DNA from: Thioclava atlantica
Lineage (GTDB): Bacteria; Pseudomonadota; Alphaproteobacteria; Rhodobacterales; Rhodobacteraceae
Reading direction: 5' to 3'
Assembly: GCF_000737065.1 (NCBI RefSeq)
Contig: NZ_AQRC01000005.1
Coordinates: forward strand, 124,001-188,000
DNA: 64,000 nt
Shown: in pieces, positions 44,910 to 52,664 of the stretch
How the letters are laid out: every line of letters begins with the position of its first letter
Position numbering within the stretch: position 1 is the stretch's first letter
Program-made: the position numbers and the translations under genes
The notes under the pieces: generated by a model
The model's database searches: none
The model's input: only the letters and a program-made list of their open reading frames with translations
Told to the model about the DNA's origin: nothing

Positions 44910-46304
44910 ATGACCGCGACCCGCACCGAGACCGACAGCTTCGGCCCGCTCGAGGTTCCCGCCGACAAGTATTGGGGCGCCCAGACCCAGCGTTCGATCA
45001 TGAACTTCCCGATCGGCTGGGAACGTCAGCCCGTCCCGATCATCCGGGCCCTCGGCGTCATCAAGAAGGCCTGCGCCCAGGCCAACAAGGAGCTGGGCAA
45101 CATGGAAGCCGAGATCGCCGACGCGATCATCGCCGCGGCCGGCGAGGTGATCGAGGGCAGGTTCGACGACAACTTCCCGCTCGTGGTCTGGCAGACCGGT
45201 TCGGGCACCCAGTCGAACATGAACGCCAACGAGGTGATCTCGAACCGCGCGATCGAGATGCTCGGCGGCGAGATGGGTTCGAAGAAACCCGTCCACCCGA
45301 ACGACCACTGCAACATGGGCCAGTCCTCGAACGACACCTTCCCGACCGCGATGCATGTCGGGATCGCGATGCAGGCGCGCGACGTGCTGCTGCCGGGGCT
45401 GAAGAAACTGCTCGCCGCGCTCGAAGCCAAGCAGGACGAGTTCAAGGACATCATCAAGATCGGCCGCACCCATACCCAGGACGCGACGCCGCTCACGCTG
45501 GGTCAGGAATTCTCCGGCTACGCGCATCAGGTGCGCAAGGGGATCGAGCGGGTCGAGGCCTGCCTGGGCGACATCTACGAACTGGCGCAGGGCGGCACCG
45601 CCGTCGGCACCGGGCTCAATACCAAGAAGGGCTGGGCCGAGATGGTCGCCGCGAACATGGCCGAGATCACCGGCCTGCCCTTCGTCACCGCGCCCAACAA
45701 GTTCGAAGCCCTCGCCGCGCATGACGCGATGGTGATGTTCTCGGGCGCGCTGAAGACGGTGGCGGCCTCGCTCTTCAAGATCGCCAACGACATCCGGCTG
45801 CTGGGCTCGGGCCCGCGCTCGGGTCTGGGCGAACTGATCCTGCCGGAAAACGAGCCGGGCTCGTCGATCATGCCGGGCAAGGTGAACCCGACCCAGGCCG
45901 AGGCGCTGACCATGGTCTGTGCCCATGTGATGGGCAATGATGCGGCGGTCGGTTTCGCCGGGTCGCAGGGCCATTTCGAGCTCAACGTCTATAACCCGAT
46001 GATGAGCTATAACGTGCTGCAATCGATGCAGCTTCTGGGCGATTCCGCCAGCGCCTTCACCGACAACATGGTCTCGGGCATCCAGGCCAACGAGGCGCGC
46101 ATCGAGAAGCTGATGAAGGAAAGCCTGATGCTGGTCACCGCGCTTGCGCCCACGATCGGCTATGACAACGCGACCAAAGTCGCCAAGACCGCGCATAAGA
46201 ACGGCACGACCCTCAAGGAAGAGGCGATCGCGCTCGGCTTCGTGGACGAGGCCACCTTCGACCGCATCGTGCGCCCCGAGGACATGATCGGACCGAAAGC
46301 CTGA
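44910..46304 (+). CDS. fumC: Fumarate hydratase class II
   Basis: A 464-residue fumarase of the TCA cycle, converting fumarate to malate without an iron-sulfur cluster. The signature [11 protein letters not shown] is near residue 315, the substrate-site segments SGTQSNMN (near 97) and [21 protein letters not shown] (near 127) are intact, and the fold is full length. The start at 44910 has GGAGG five bases before it; an ATG four codons earlier overlaps that site. A terminator follows. The sspB-fumC order is common in this family. Confidence 0.97.
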   Translation: MTATRTETDSFGPLEVPADKYWGAQTQRSIMNFPIGWERQPVPIIRALGVIKKACAQANKELGNMEAEIADAIIAAAGEVIEGRFDDNFPLVVWQTGSGTQSNMNANEVISNRAIEMLGGEMGSKKPVHPNDHCNMGQSSNDTFPTAMHVGIAMQARDVLLPGLKKLLAALEAKQDEFKDIIKIGRTHTQDATPLTLGQEFSGYAHQVRKGIERVEACLGDIYELAQGGTAVGTGLNTKKGWAEMVAANMAEITGLPFVTAPNKFEALAAHDAMVMFSGALKTVAASLFKIANDIRLLGSGPRSGLGELILPENEPGSSIMPGKVNPTQAEALTMVCAHVMGNDAAVGFAGSQGHFELNVYNPMMSYNVLQSMQLLGDSASAFTDNMVSGIQANEARIEKLMKESLMLVTALAPTIGYDNATKVAKTAHKNGTTLKEEAIALGFVDEATFDRIVRPEDMIGPKA

Positions 46305-46329
46305 TCCACGCGTCCGAGGTCAGAACTCG

Positions 46330-46358
46330 AAGGGCGGTCCGAAGGGGCCGCCCTTTTC
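46330..46358 (+). terminator. Intrinsic terminator of fumC
   Basis: AAGGGCGG (46330-46337) and CCGCCCTT (46348-46355) form an 8-bp stem with an internal loop, followed by TT. It starts 26 bp after the fumC stop codon. Confidence 0.75.
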
Positions 46359-46364
46359 CATTCA

Positions 46365-46504
46365 GGGGGCTCCGCCCCCGCGCGTGCCGCGCTCCCCCCG
46401 GGGATATTTGACCAGAACCGAAGTGGATTGCGCGCGCTTTTTCGGGCCTGCCCGAAATATCCCGGGGGTGAACGGCGAAGCCAGAGGGGGCAGCGCCCCC
46501 TTTT
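46365..46504. repeat. Intergenic palindromic repeat element
   Basis: A composite inverted repeat of about 140 bp. Each end is a hairpin GGGGGC-3 nt-GCCCCC (46365-46379 and 46486-46500, the second followed by TTTT), and just inside each lies the boxes CCCCCGGGGATATTT (46395-46409) and AAATATCCCGGGGG (46455-46468), which are inverted copies. Similar GATATTT boxes beside GC-rich hairpins are common between genes in Rhodobacteraceae. It may act as a bidirectional terminator or a mobile REP-like unit. Confidence 0.75.
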
Positions 46505-46536
46505 CCGGCACGAAAAGCTGTGGCACTCTTCACGCC

Positions 46537-46719
46537 ATGAGCAACGTCACCAATCTCAACCGCTTTCGCAAGCAGCAGGCCCGCGTGAAGAAACGCGCGC
46601 AAGGTAATGAAAATGCGGTGAAGTTCGGCCGCAGCGCCTCGCAGAAACGGCTCGAGGAGGCGCGGAGCGAGAAAGCCGGGCGCGCGCTTGAGGCGCATCG
46701 CCGCGAGCGCGAGGAATGA
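46537..46719 (+). CDS. DUF4169 family small protein
   Basis: A 60-residue, highly charged, helical protein: NLNRFRKQQARVKKRAQGNENAVKFGRSASQKRLEEARSEKAGR matches DUF4169, a family of short alphaproteobacterial proteins of unknown role. Its stop overlaps the start of a ribbon-helix-helix gene (ATGA), so the two are expressed together. No clear ribosome site precedes the ATG at 46537. Confidence 0.85.
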   Translation: MSNVTNLNRFRKQQARVKKRAQGNENAVKFGRSASQKRLEEARSEKAGRALEAHRREREE

Positions 46720-46940
46720 GCCGCCCCAAGAAGCGGTCTCTCACCCTTGGAGGGCATCGCACCTCGGTGACGCTGGAGGATGAGTTCTGGCGCGCTTTCC
46801 GAGAGATCGCGGCCGAGAAATCCATCGGTATCAATGAGCTGGCCGCCGAGATTGATGTCGCGCGTGGCACCGAGACCGGGCTCGCCACCGCGATCCGGCT
46901 CTATGTGCTGGCGCATTACCGGGCGCGCGCGATCTCGTAG
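46716..46940 (+). CDS. Ribbon-helix-helix domain protein
   Basis: A 74-residue protein with the RHH fold: RTSVTLEDEFWRAFREIAAEKSIGINELAAEIDVARG contains the N-terminal strand (residues 15-20) and two helices. It is likely a DNA-binding homodimer. It is coupled to the DUF4169 gene, and its last 25 bp overlap the 3' end of olsA on the opposite strand. It uses a TAG stop. The target is unknown; no toxin gene accompanies it, so a toxin-antitoxin role is not supported. Confidence 0.85.
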   Translation: MSRPKKRSLTLGGHRTSVTLEDEFWRAFREIAAEKSIGINELAAEIDVARGTETGLATAIRLYVLAHYRARAIS

Positions 46941-47743
46941 GGAAGCCCCGACCGCACCGCCGCTTCCGCCGCCCCTGCAAGCGCCTTGCGCGACGGATGG
47001 TCCGCGACCGAAAGCGGTGCGTGGAAGATGATCTCGACCGAACCCTGCCGCCGTTGCGCCAGAACCTTCAGCAGATGCGGCCCGAACGCCATATCGCCCC
47101 ACCAGCCGTAAAAGCGCGGGTCTTCCCCCACGGGCGGGCGATAGACGACCGTGACCGGCTGGATCTGCATCACCTTGTCGAGCCCGTGACTGTAAAAGGC
47201 CTGAAACAGCGTGGGCTTGAAGGGAAGGACACGGCGCGCATCGGTCGAGGTCCCTTCGGGGAAGAAGAGCAGGTGATGACCGGCCCGGATACGGTCCTCG
47301 AAGAGCTGCTGCTGCGCCTTCGCCTCACGCGGGTCGCGGCGGATGAAGACGGTGCCCGTCGCGCGGGCGAGCCAGCCGATCAGCGGCCAGCCCGCCACCT
47401 CGGCTTTCGAGACGAAATAGACCCGCTGGCAGGCATTGAGCGCGAAGATGTCGAGCCAGGAACCGTGATTGGCGACCACCGCGCCGATCTGCGTCATCGG
47501 GCGCCCCGTCACCTTGTAGCCCATCCCGAGGATCGGAAAGGCCGCACGGCAGACCGCGCGCGTGATCGCGGGCGTCCAGGGGCGGTGATGGCCATTGAGC
47601 GGAAGCTCGATCAGACGCAGGATCAGCAGCACGAGCAACCCGCCATAGATCACGATCCCGAGCACCAGTCCGCGGATCAGCGCGCGCGCCCAACCCGCCC
47701 CCGAGATCCGGACGGGCGGCGGCTCAACCTCGTTCCAGATCAT
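46916..47743 (-). CDS. olsA: O-acyltransferase for ornithine lipid synthesis
   Basis: A 275-residue membrane-anchored acyltransferase of the PlsC family. A hydrophobic segment (about residues 22-48) is followed by the HX4D motif NHGSWLD (near residue 92) and FPEGTSTDARR (near residue 160). With OlsB it would acylate lyso-ornithine lipid. Its start overlaps the olsB stop (ATGA), giving the typical olsBA pair; without that context it could be a 1-acyl-glycerol-3-phosphate acyltransferase. Confidence 0.85.
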   Translation of the reverse strand: MIWNEVEPPPVRISGAGWARALIRGLVLGIVIYGGLLVLLILRLIELPLNGHHRPWTPAITRAVCRAAFPILGMGYKVTGRPMTQIGAVVANHGSWLDIFALNACQRVYFVSKAEVAGWPLIGWLARATGTVFIRRDPREAKAQQQLFEDRIRAGHHLLFFPEGTSTDARRVLPFKPTLFQAFYSHGLDKVMQIQPVTVVYRPPVGEDPRFYGWWGDMAFGPHLLKVLAQRRQGSVEIIFHAPLSVADHPSRKALAGAAEAAVRSGLPYEIARAR

Positions 47744-48516
47744 CCCCGGCCCTCGAAGCGGCGCGTGTAGAAGGCGCGGTGCTTGTCGCTCATCGCCTTG
47801 GTATCCATCAGCAAAAGCACATCGGTCGTGTTGAACGGGTAGTCGATGAAAGCCCCCTCGCCCACGAAACCGCCGAGCCGCAGATAGGCCTTGATCAGGT
47901 TCGGCATCTGCGCCATCGCCGCACGCCGATCGAGCTCCGCCTCGGGCACGAGATCCATCCGCTGGAAGGCTTCGGCGCGCGCGCGCGGGCGCAGGCCCTC
48001 GGGCGCGAGATAATGGTGATGCAACCAGGAGAGCGGCATCTTCAGGGCTTCCGGATCGGTGCCGTGAAACGAGGCCACGCCGAACAGGATCTCGATGTCA
48101 TGGGCCAGAGCGTAATCGGCGAGCGCGTTCCACATCAGCAGCATCGCAGCACCACCCCGATAGGCCGGATCGACACAGGAGCGCCCCAGCTCGAGCAGTT
48201 TGCGCCCCGAGGCGCGCAGCGGGGTCAGATCGTATTCCGCATCGCAATAGAACCGCCCCGCGGCCTCGGCGCGATCGGAGGGCAAGAGCCGGTAGGCGCC
48301 CACCACATGCTCACCTTCGGGACGGTTCCGGTCGATCAGCAGCAGGTGGTCATAAATCGGGTCGAGCTCGTCGCGTTCGATGCGGGCGACGTGATCGACG
48401 GTGTCCCCACCGCCGCCGAGCTCCTCGACGAAGACCCGATAGCGCAGGCGCTGCGATGCCTCGAGATCCGCCCCGGACCGGGCAATCCTGATATCGAAAG
48501 CCGCGTTTTCGGTCAC
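47740..48516 (-). CDS. olsB: L-ornithine N-alpha-acyltransferase
   Basis: A 258-residue GNAT-fold enzyme that transfers a 3-hydroxyacyl chain from acyl-ACP to ornithine, the first step to ornithine lipids. LRYRVFVEELGGGGDT, GAYRLLP and LLELGRSCVDPAYRGG are hallmark segments. I choose the GTG at 48514-48516 (VTENAAFDIRIARSG) because AGGAGG lies 6 nt before it; an upstream ATG would add 20 residues and no site. Ornithine lipids replace phospholipids under phosphate limitation in many members of this family. Confidence 0.92.
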   Translation of the reverse strand: MTENAAFDIRIARSGADLEASQRLRYRVFVEELGGGGDTVDHVARIERDELDPIYDHLLLIDRNRPEGEHVVGAYRLLPSDRAEAAGRFYCDAEYDLTPLRASGRKLLELGRSCVDPAYRGGAAMLLMWNALADYALAHDIEILFGVASFHGTDPEALKMPLSWLHHHYLAPEGLRPRARAEAFQRMDLVPEAELDRRAAMAQMPNLIKAYLRLGGFVGEGAFIDYPFNTTDVLLLMDTKAMSDKHRAFYTRRFEGRG

Positions 48517-48651
48517 GCCGTTCCTCCTGCCGCGAAACTGTGGCGCCGGTGTAAGGAGCGAGAGCGCGCTTGGCAATATCGGGGCGGCGCCATTTCCGCC
48601 CCCGGCGCGCAGTCGTGACTCGACCTTTCGCCCGCCGGTGTTAACCTTTCG

Positions 48652-48831
48652 TCAATTCTGATCCGTGAAAACAAGTTCAAGCGCGACACGCCGCCCGTCT
48701 ATCACCTGTTTGCCGACATGCTCGAAATTGACCGTAACCTTTTCGCCGATCCGCGACTGCACCTGCCCGATGCCCCAATCGGGCTGGGCCGGGTTGCGCA
48801 CCAGCATGCCGGGTTCAAGAATTTCATACAT
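48652..48831 (-). CDS. DUF3553 protein, 59 residues
   Basis: A short gene read from the ATG at 48829-48831 to TGA at 48652-48654: 59 residues beginning MYEILEPGMLVRNPAQPDWG, then VQSRIGEKVTVNFEHVGKQ and ending ELVFTDQN. This is the small SH3-like domain DUF3553, which is also found at the C-terminus of some UvrD-type helicases. GAGG five bases upstream is a good ribosome site. It is divergent from chpT with 25 bp between the start codons. Function unknown. Confidence 0.85.
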   Translation of the reverse strand: MYEILEPGMLVRNPAQPDWGIGQVQSRIGEKVTVNFEHVGKQVIDGRRVALELVFTDQN

Positions 48832-48856
48832 AGTGACCTCGCTTTCGGAGATTTGA

Positions 48857-49471
48857 ATGCCGAACGACCCTGCCCAGCCCGACCCGCCCGAGGCCGATCT
48901 GGTCGCGCTTCTGGGCTCGCGCCTCTGTCATGACCTGATCAGCCCGATCGGGGCGATCGGCAACGGTCTGGAACTGCTCGCGCTCGCAGGAAGCGTGACG
49001 GGGCCGGAGATGGAACTGATCGCGCAAAGCGTCGCGGCGGCGAATGCGCGGGTGCGGTTCTATCGTCTCGCCTTCGGCCAGGTCGGCGACCAGCAGCGCC
49101 TCGGCGCGTCCCAGATCGCGAAGATCTTGACCGAATTCGGCACGATGGGGCGGATCAACTATGACTGGCAGGTCGAGGGGGAGCGCCCGCGCAGCGAGGT
49201 CAAGCTCGCCTGCCTCGCGATGCTCTGCCTCGAGGCTGCCCTGCCCTTCGGCGGCACCATCGAGGCGCGCGAGACCGGGGGGCACTGGGAGATCGCAACG
49301 CGTTCGGACAAGCTTCGCGCCGAGCCCCGGCTCTTCGCACGGCTCGACGGCACGCCGGGAGACCTCACCCCCGCTCAGGTGCAATTCGCGCTCCTGCCGA
49401 TCGAGGCCGCCCGCCAGCGCCGCCATCTCAGCTGGACCCTTGCCGATCGACAGGCCGCGATCCGGTTCTGA
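48857..49471 (+). CDS. chpT: Histidine phosphotransferase ChpT
   Basis: A 204-residue phosphotransferase. The DHp-like helix carries the phosphorylated His in ALLGSRLCHDLISPIGAIGNGLELL (near residue 25), and the C-terminal half is a degenerate ATPase-like domain without ATP-binding boxes, as in ChpT. It takes phosphate from CckA and passes it to CtrA and CpdR. GGAG lies 6 nt before the ATG. The interrupted cckA gene at 28233-30707 encodes its upstream partner; CtrA is not in this window. Confidence 0.92.
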   Translation: MPNDPAQPDPPEADLVALLGSRLCHDLISPIGAIGNGLELLALAGSVTGPEMELIAQSVAAANARVRFYRLAFGQVGDQQRLGASQIAKILTEFGTMGRINYDWQVEGERPRSEVKLACLAMLCLEAALPFGGTIEARETGGHWEIATRSDKLRAEPRLFARLDGTPGDLTPAQVQFALLPIEAARQRRHLSWTLADRQAAIRF

Positions 49472-49479
49472 GACGCCGC

Positions 49480-50745
49480 TCAGGACCGCACCGTGCCGGA
49501 GCCGGTGACGAGATATTTGAACGAGGTGAGCTGCTCGGCGCCCACCGGCCCGCGCGCATGCATCTTGCCGGTCGCGATCCCGATCTCGGCCCCCATCCCG
49601 AACTCGCCGCCATCGGCGAACTGGGTCGAGGCGTTGCGCATCAGGATCGCGCTGTCGAGCCGCTCGAAGAAGCGCGCCGCCGCCGCGTCGTCCTCGGTCA
49701 GGATCGCCTCGGTATGCTGGCTGCCATAGCGGCGGATATGCGCGATCGCGCCATCGACCCCGTCGACGATCTTCGCCGCGCAGATCATGTCGAGAAACTC
49801 GCGCCCGTAATCGTCGGCCGCGGCCTCGGTGACGCCCTCGATCGACAGCAGATCACCCATGCCGCGCACCTCGACACCGGCTTTCAGCAGGTCCTCGACG
49901 AGCACGCCCCCATGCTCGTCCCAGAAGGCGCGATCGATCAGAAGGCACTCCATCGCGCCGCAGATACCGGTTCGCCGGGTCTTGGCATTGAGCACCACCG
50001 CGCGCGCCTTCTCGAGATCGGCGGCCCCGTCGGCATAGACGTGGCAGATGCCCTCGAGATGGGCGAAGACCGGCACGCGCGCCTCGGCCTGCACGAGCCC
50101 CACGAGCCCCTTGCCGCCGCGCGGCACGATCACGTCGAGATACTCGGTCGCGCGCAGCATCTCGGCCACCGCCGCGCGGTCGCGCGTCGGCACGAGCTGG
50201 ATCGCATCCTCGGGAAGGCCCGCCGCCTTGAGCCCGTCGACGAGGCAGGCATGGATCGCCCGGCTCGAATGATAGCTCTCCGAGCCGCCGCGCAGGATCA
50301 CCGCATTGCCCGATTTCAGGCACAGCGCGCCCGCATCGGCCGTCACGTTGGGCCGCGATTCGTAGATCACGCCGATCACGCCCAGAGGGGTACGCACGCG
50401 CTGGATATGAAGCCCCGAGGGCATGTCCCATTCCGCGATCACGTCGCCCACCGGGTCCCGCTGCGCGGCCACAGCGCGCAAGCCCTTGGCGATCGCCGCG
50501 ATGCGCGACTGGTCGAGCATCAGCCGGTCCATCATCGCCGGGCTCAGCCCCTTTTCGGCGCCATAGGCCATATCCTCGCCATTGGCGGTGATGATCTCGC
50601 CGGCGCGCGCGAGGATCGCGTCGGCCGCGGCCTCGAGCGCCTGCTTCTTCACCTCGGCGCTCGCGAAAGCCAGTTCGGCCGAGGCCGCGCGCGCCGCCGC
50701 GCCCATCCCCTCGATCAGCGCTTTCGCGTCCATCTCGTCCTTCAT
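49480..50745 (-). CDS. proA: Gamma-glutamyl phosphate reductase
   Basis: A 421-residue NADPH-dependent enzyme of proline synthesis, making glutamate 5-semialdehyde. The NADPH-binding segment is [24 protein letters not shown] (near residue 105), the catalytic Cys is in [15 protein letters not shown] (near residue 245), and the C-terminus [19 protein letters not shown] is typical. The ATG at 50743-50745 has GGAGG six bases upstream; an internal ATG four codons on is possible. It is 8 bp from the convergent chpT stop. proB is not in the window. Confidence 0.96.
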   Translation of the reverse strand: MKDEMDAKALIEGMGAAARAASAELAFASAEVKKQALEAAADAILARAGEIITANGEDMAYGAEKGLSPAMMDRLMLDQSRIAAIAKGLRAVAAQRDPVGDVIAEWDMPSGLHIQRVRTPLGVIGVIYESRPNVTADAGALCLKSGNAVILRGGSESYHSSRAIHACLVDGLKAAGLPEDAIQLVPTRDRAAVAEMLRATEYLDVIVPRGGKGLVGLVQAEARVPVFAHLEGICHVYADGAADLEKARAVVLNAKTRRTGICGAMECLLIDRAFWDEHGGVLVEDLLKAGVEVRGMGDLLSIEGVTEAAADDYGREFLDMICAAKIVDGVDGAIAHIRRYGSQHTEAILTEDDAAAARFFERLDSAILMRNASTQFADGGEFGMGAEIGIATGKMHARGPVGAEQLTSFKYLVTGSGTVRS

Positions 50746-51002
50746 GCCGCACCTCCGCCGGATTTGCCGGTCTTGCCCGTTCTCACCCATTGCCCGAGCT
50801 TGATCGCGAGGATCACCCAGGGCAGCCCGTGCAGCACCAGATCGAACCAGTCGATCGGCCGCACCAGCGTTCCGGCGGCAAGCATTTTCAGCTTTTCCCA
50901 GACATGCGGCTCTGGCGTGAAGGGCGCAAGCCCCAGCAGCGCGGCGAACAGGATCGCCTGAAACAAAGTGATGTGGTCGAAAACCTGTCTGATCCAGCGC
51001 AT
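50742..51002 (-). CDS. Small two-helix membrane protein
   Basis: An 86-residue protein with two hydrophobic segments (about residues 10-28 and 55-72): [45 protein letters not shown]. Its stop overlaps the proA start codon (ATGA). It resembles small Rhodobacteraceae proteins that are often annotated loosely as RND transporters, a label the size does not support. It is likely co-transcribed with proA; role unknown. Confidence 0.8.
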   Translation of the reverse strand: MRWIRQVFDHITLFQAILFAALLGLAPFTPEPHVWEKLKMLAAGTLVRPIDWFDLVLHGLPWVILAIKLGQWVRTGKTGKSGGGAA

Positions 51003-51096
51003 CGCCGCCTCCTCGCATATCCGCCCGGATATAGGCGAGCGGAGCGCAAAGCTCAACGCGCCATCGCAGGGCCGTTTTCCGGTGAAGGGAGGAAAG

Positions 51097-51173
51097 TGGC
51101 GCGGTTGACGGGGCTCGAACCCGCGACCCCCGGCGTGACAGGCCGGTACTCTAACCAACTGAGCTACAACCGC
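51097..51173 (-). tRNA. tRNA-Asp (GTC)
   Basis: A 77-nt tRNA including an encoded CCA, with anticodon GTC in the loop CTGTCAC between CCGGC and GCCGG. It is the second of two identical copies in transcription order; 26 bp separate them. Confidence 0.97.
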
Positions 51174-51199
51174 GCACAGCGCTCGGGCGATCCGGATGA

Positions 51200-51276
51200 T
51201 GGCGCGGTTGACGGGGCTCGAACCCGCGACCCCCGGCGTGACAGGCCGGTACTCTAACCAACTGAGCTACAACCGC
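51200..51276 (-). tRNA. tRNA-Asp (GTC), upstream copy
   Basis: Identical to the copy at 51097-51173 over the full 77 nt, with CCA encoded. A clear promoter lies upstream at 51317-51345, so both copies should come from one transcript. Confidence 0.97.
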
Positions 51277-51582
51277 TCGCATCATCTGCCCGGATCGCCA
51301 TCCGAGCGTGGGGAGCGTATTACGCGGGCCACCTGCCCCCGTCAAGCGGCACGAGACGAAAAAGTTCGACGAATTTTCGCCTGCCGTCAGGGCAAGGAAA
51401 TGCCCCGCGCATGGGTGCCCCGCGCGGCCGTCTCCGGCGGAAGGATTGCGCGGAAGGTGAAGCGCGGTGGCGCCTTCGATCTCACGAAAAATTCCCTGCG
51501 AGATCGCGGGCCGGGCGGAGCGCCGCCAAACCAACGCGCGTGGGTGAGCGCTCGGGGTCAGCGCGTGGGTGAGCGCTCGAGG
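51277..51582. other. Intergenic region between pirin and tRNA-Asp
   Basis: A 306-bp gap. It holds the tRNA-Asp promoter near 51317-51345 and, at the pirin end, part of a 25-bp tandem duplication (51536-51585). I see no gene or RNA in the rest. Confidence 0.6.
51317..51345 (-). promoter_or_regulatory. Sigma-70 promoter of the tRNA-Asp pair
   Basis: On the minus strand TTGACG (51345-51340) and TAATAC (51322-51317) are spaced 17 nt, close to consensus. The predicted start is about 35 bp before the first tRNA. Confidence 0.85.
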
Positions 51583-51585
51583 TCA
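51536..51585. repeat. 25-bp tandem duplication at the pirin stop codon
   Basis: Two adjacent 25-bp units (51536-51560 and 51561-51585) beginning GCGCGTGGGTGAGCGCTC differ by one base. The second unit ends in the TCA that is the pirin stop codon on the minus strand; a third partial copy continues into the gene. Confidence 0.9.
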
Positions 51586-52524
51586 GCGCTCGGGGGCAGG
51601 AATGAAATCCCGGTCGTCCTCGGGCGGCAGCCGGAAGCGCCCATGCGCCCAGTCGCCCGCGCGCCAAGCCTCCTTCGCCGCCTCGATCTTGTCGCGCGAG
51701 GAGGCCACGAAATTCCACCAGATATAGCGCGGCCCGCCCATCGTGGCCCCGCCAAGCACCATCAGCCGCGCGCCCTGCCCGCCCGCTTTCAGCGAAATCC
51801 GGTCGCCGGGGCGGAAGACGAGCATCCGGCCCGCCTCGTAGGTCTCGCCCGCGACGGTGACCTCGCCTTGCAGCACATAGACGCCACGGTCCTCGTGATT
51901 GTCGGGCAGCGGCAATTGCGCATCGGGGGCCAGCCGCGCATCGGCGTAGAACATCTCGGAGGGCAGATCGAGCGGCGCGCGTGCGCCCCAGGCGTCACCG
52001 AGCACGAGCCGCACGGTCTTGCCCTCGCCCTCGAGCACCGGCAGCGCTTCGGCGCCGACATGCTCGAAGGCGGCCTGCCCCTCCTCGAGCTCTTCGGGAA
52101 GCGCGACCCAGGTCTGGATGCCGCCCAGCGTCTGCCCGGTCTCGCGCACGGCGCCGTCGGTGCGCTCGGAATGGGTGATTCCATAACCCGCATTCATCCA
52201 GTTCACCGCGCCGGGCTCGATCCACTGGTCGGTGCCGAGCGAATCGCGGTGATGCAGACGGCCCTGCAAGAGATAGGTCACCGTCGCGAGGCCGATATGA
52301 GGATGCGGGCGGATATCGATGCCGCGCTGACCCGAGAGGAATTCCACCGGGCCGATCTGGTCGAAGAAGATGAAGGGGCCGACCATCTGCCGTGCCGCGG
52401 AGGGCAGCGCGCGGCGCACCTCGAACCCGCCGAGGTCGCGCGCGCGGGGCGCGATGACGGTCTCGATCGCATCGACGGCGTCGCCGATCGGGATCTCGGG
52501 GTCGAGCGCGGGGTTCCAGCTCAT
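51583..52524 (-). CDS. Pirin family cupin protein
   Basis: A 313-residue two-domain cupin. The N-terminal domain carries the metal-binding histidines in DIRPHPHIGLATVTYLLQGRLHHRDSLG (about residues 70-97) and NAGYGITHSERTD; the C-terminal cupin contains YVLQGEVTVAGETYEAGRML. Some bacterial pirins act as quercetinases or redox regulators, but no role can be fixed here. A 25-bp duplication starts at its stop codon. It is divergent from the Na/Pi transporter. Confidence 0.93.
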   Translation of the reverse strand: MSWNPALDPEIPIGDAVDAIETVIAPRARDLGGFEVRRALPSAARQMVGPFIFFDQIGPVEFLSGQRGIDIRPHPHIGLATVTYLLQGRLHHRDSLGTDQWIEPGAVNWMNAGYGITHSERTDGAVRETGQTLGGIQTWVALPEELEEGQAAFEHVGAEALPVLEGEGKTVRLVLGDAWGARAPLDLPSEMFYADARLAPDAQLPLPDNHEDRGVYVLQGEVTVAGETYEAGRMLVFRPGDRISLKAGGQGARLMVLGGATMGGPRYIWWNFVASSRDKIEAAKEAWRAGDWAHGRFRLPPEDDRDFIPAPER

Positions 52525-52664
52525 CTTCGGCTCCTTTCGTTACAGGGCATTAAGATAGCATCCCTGCCCGGGCATCACAGAGCGGAGCGGCGCGCAGCCC
52601 CTCTGCACTGGCTCACAGCTCCGCTGGCCTTCGAGAAGCACTTGAAAAGGCTGCGGTCCATGCG

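Noticed and set aside
46537-46940. DUF4169 plus ribbon-helix-helix pair as a toxin-antitoxin system
   Set aside because: The first protein has no toxin fold and the pair looks like a conserved housekeeping duo next to fumC.
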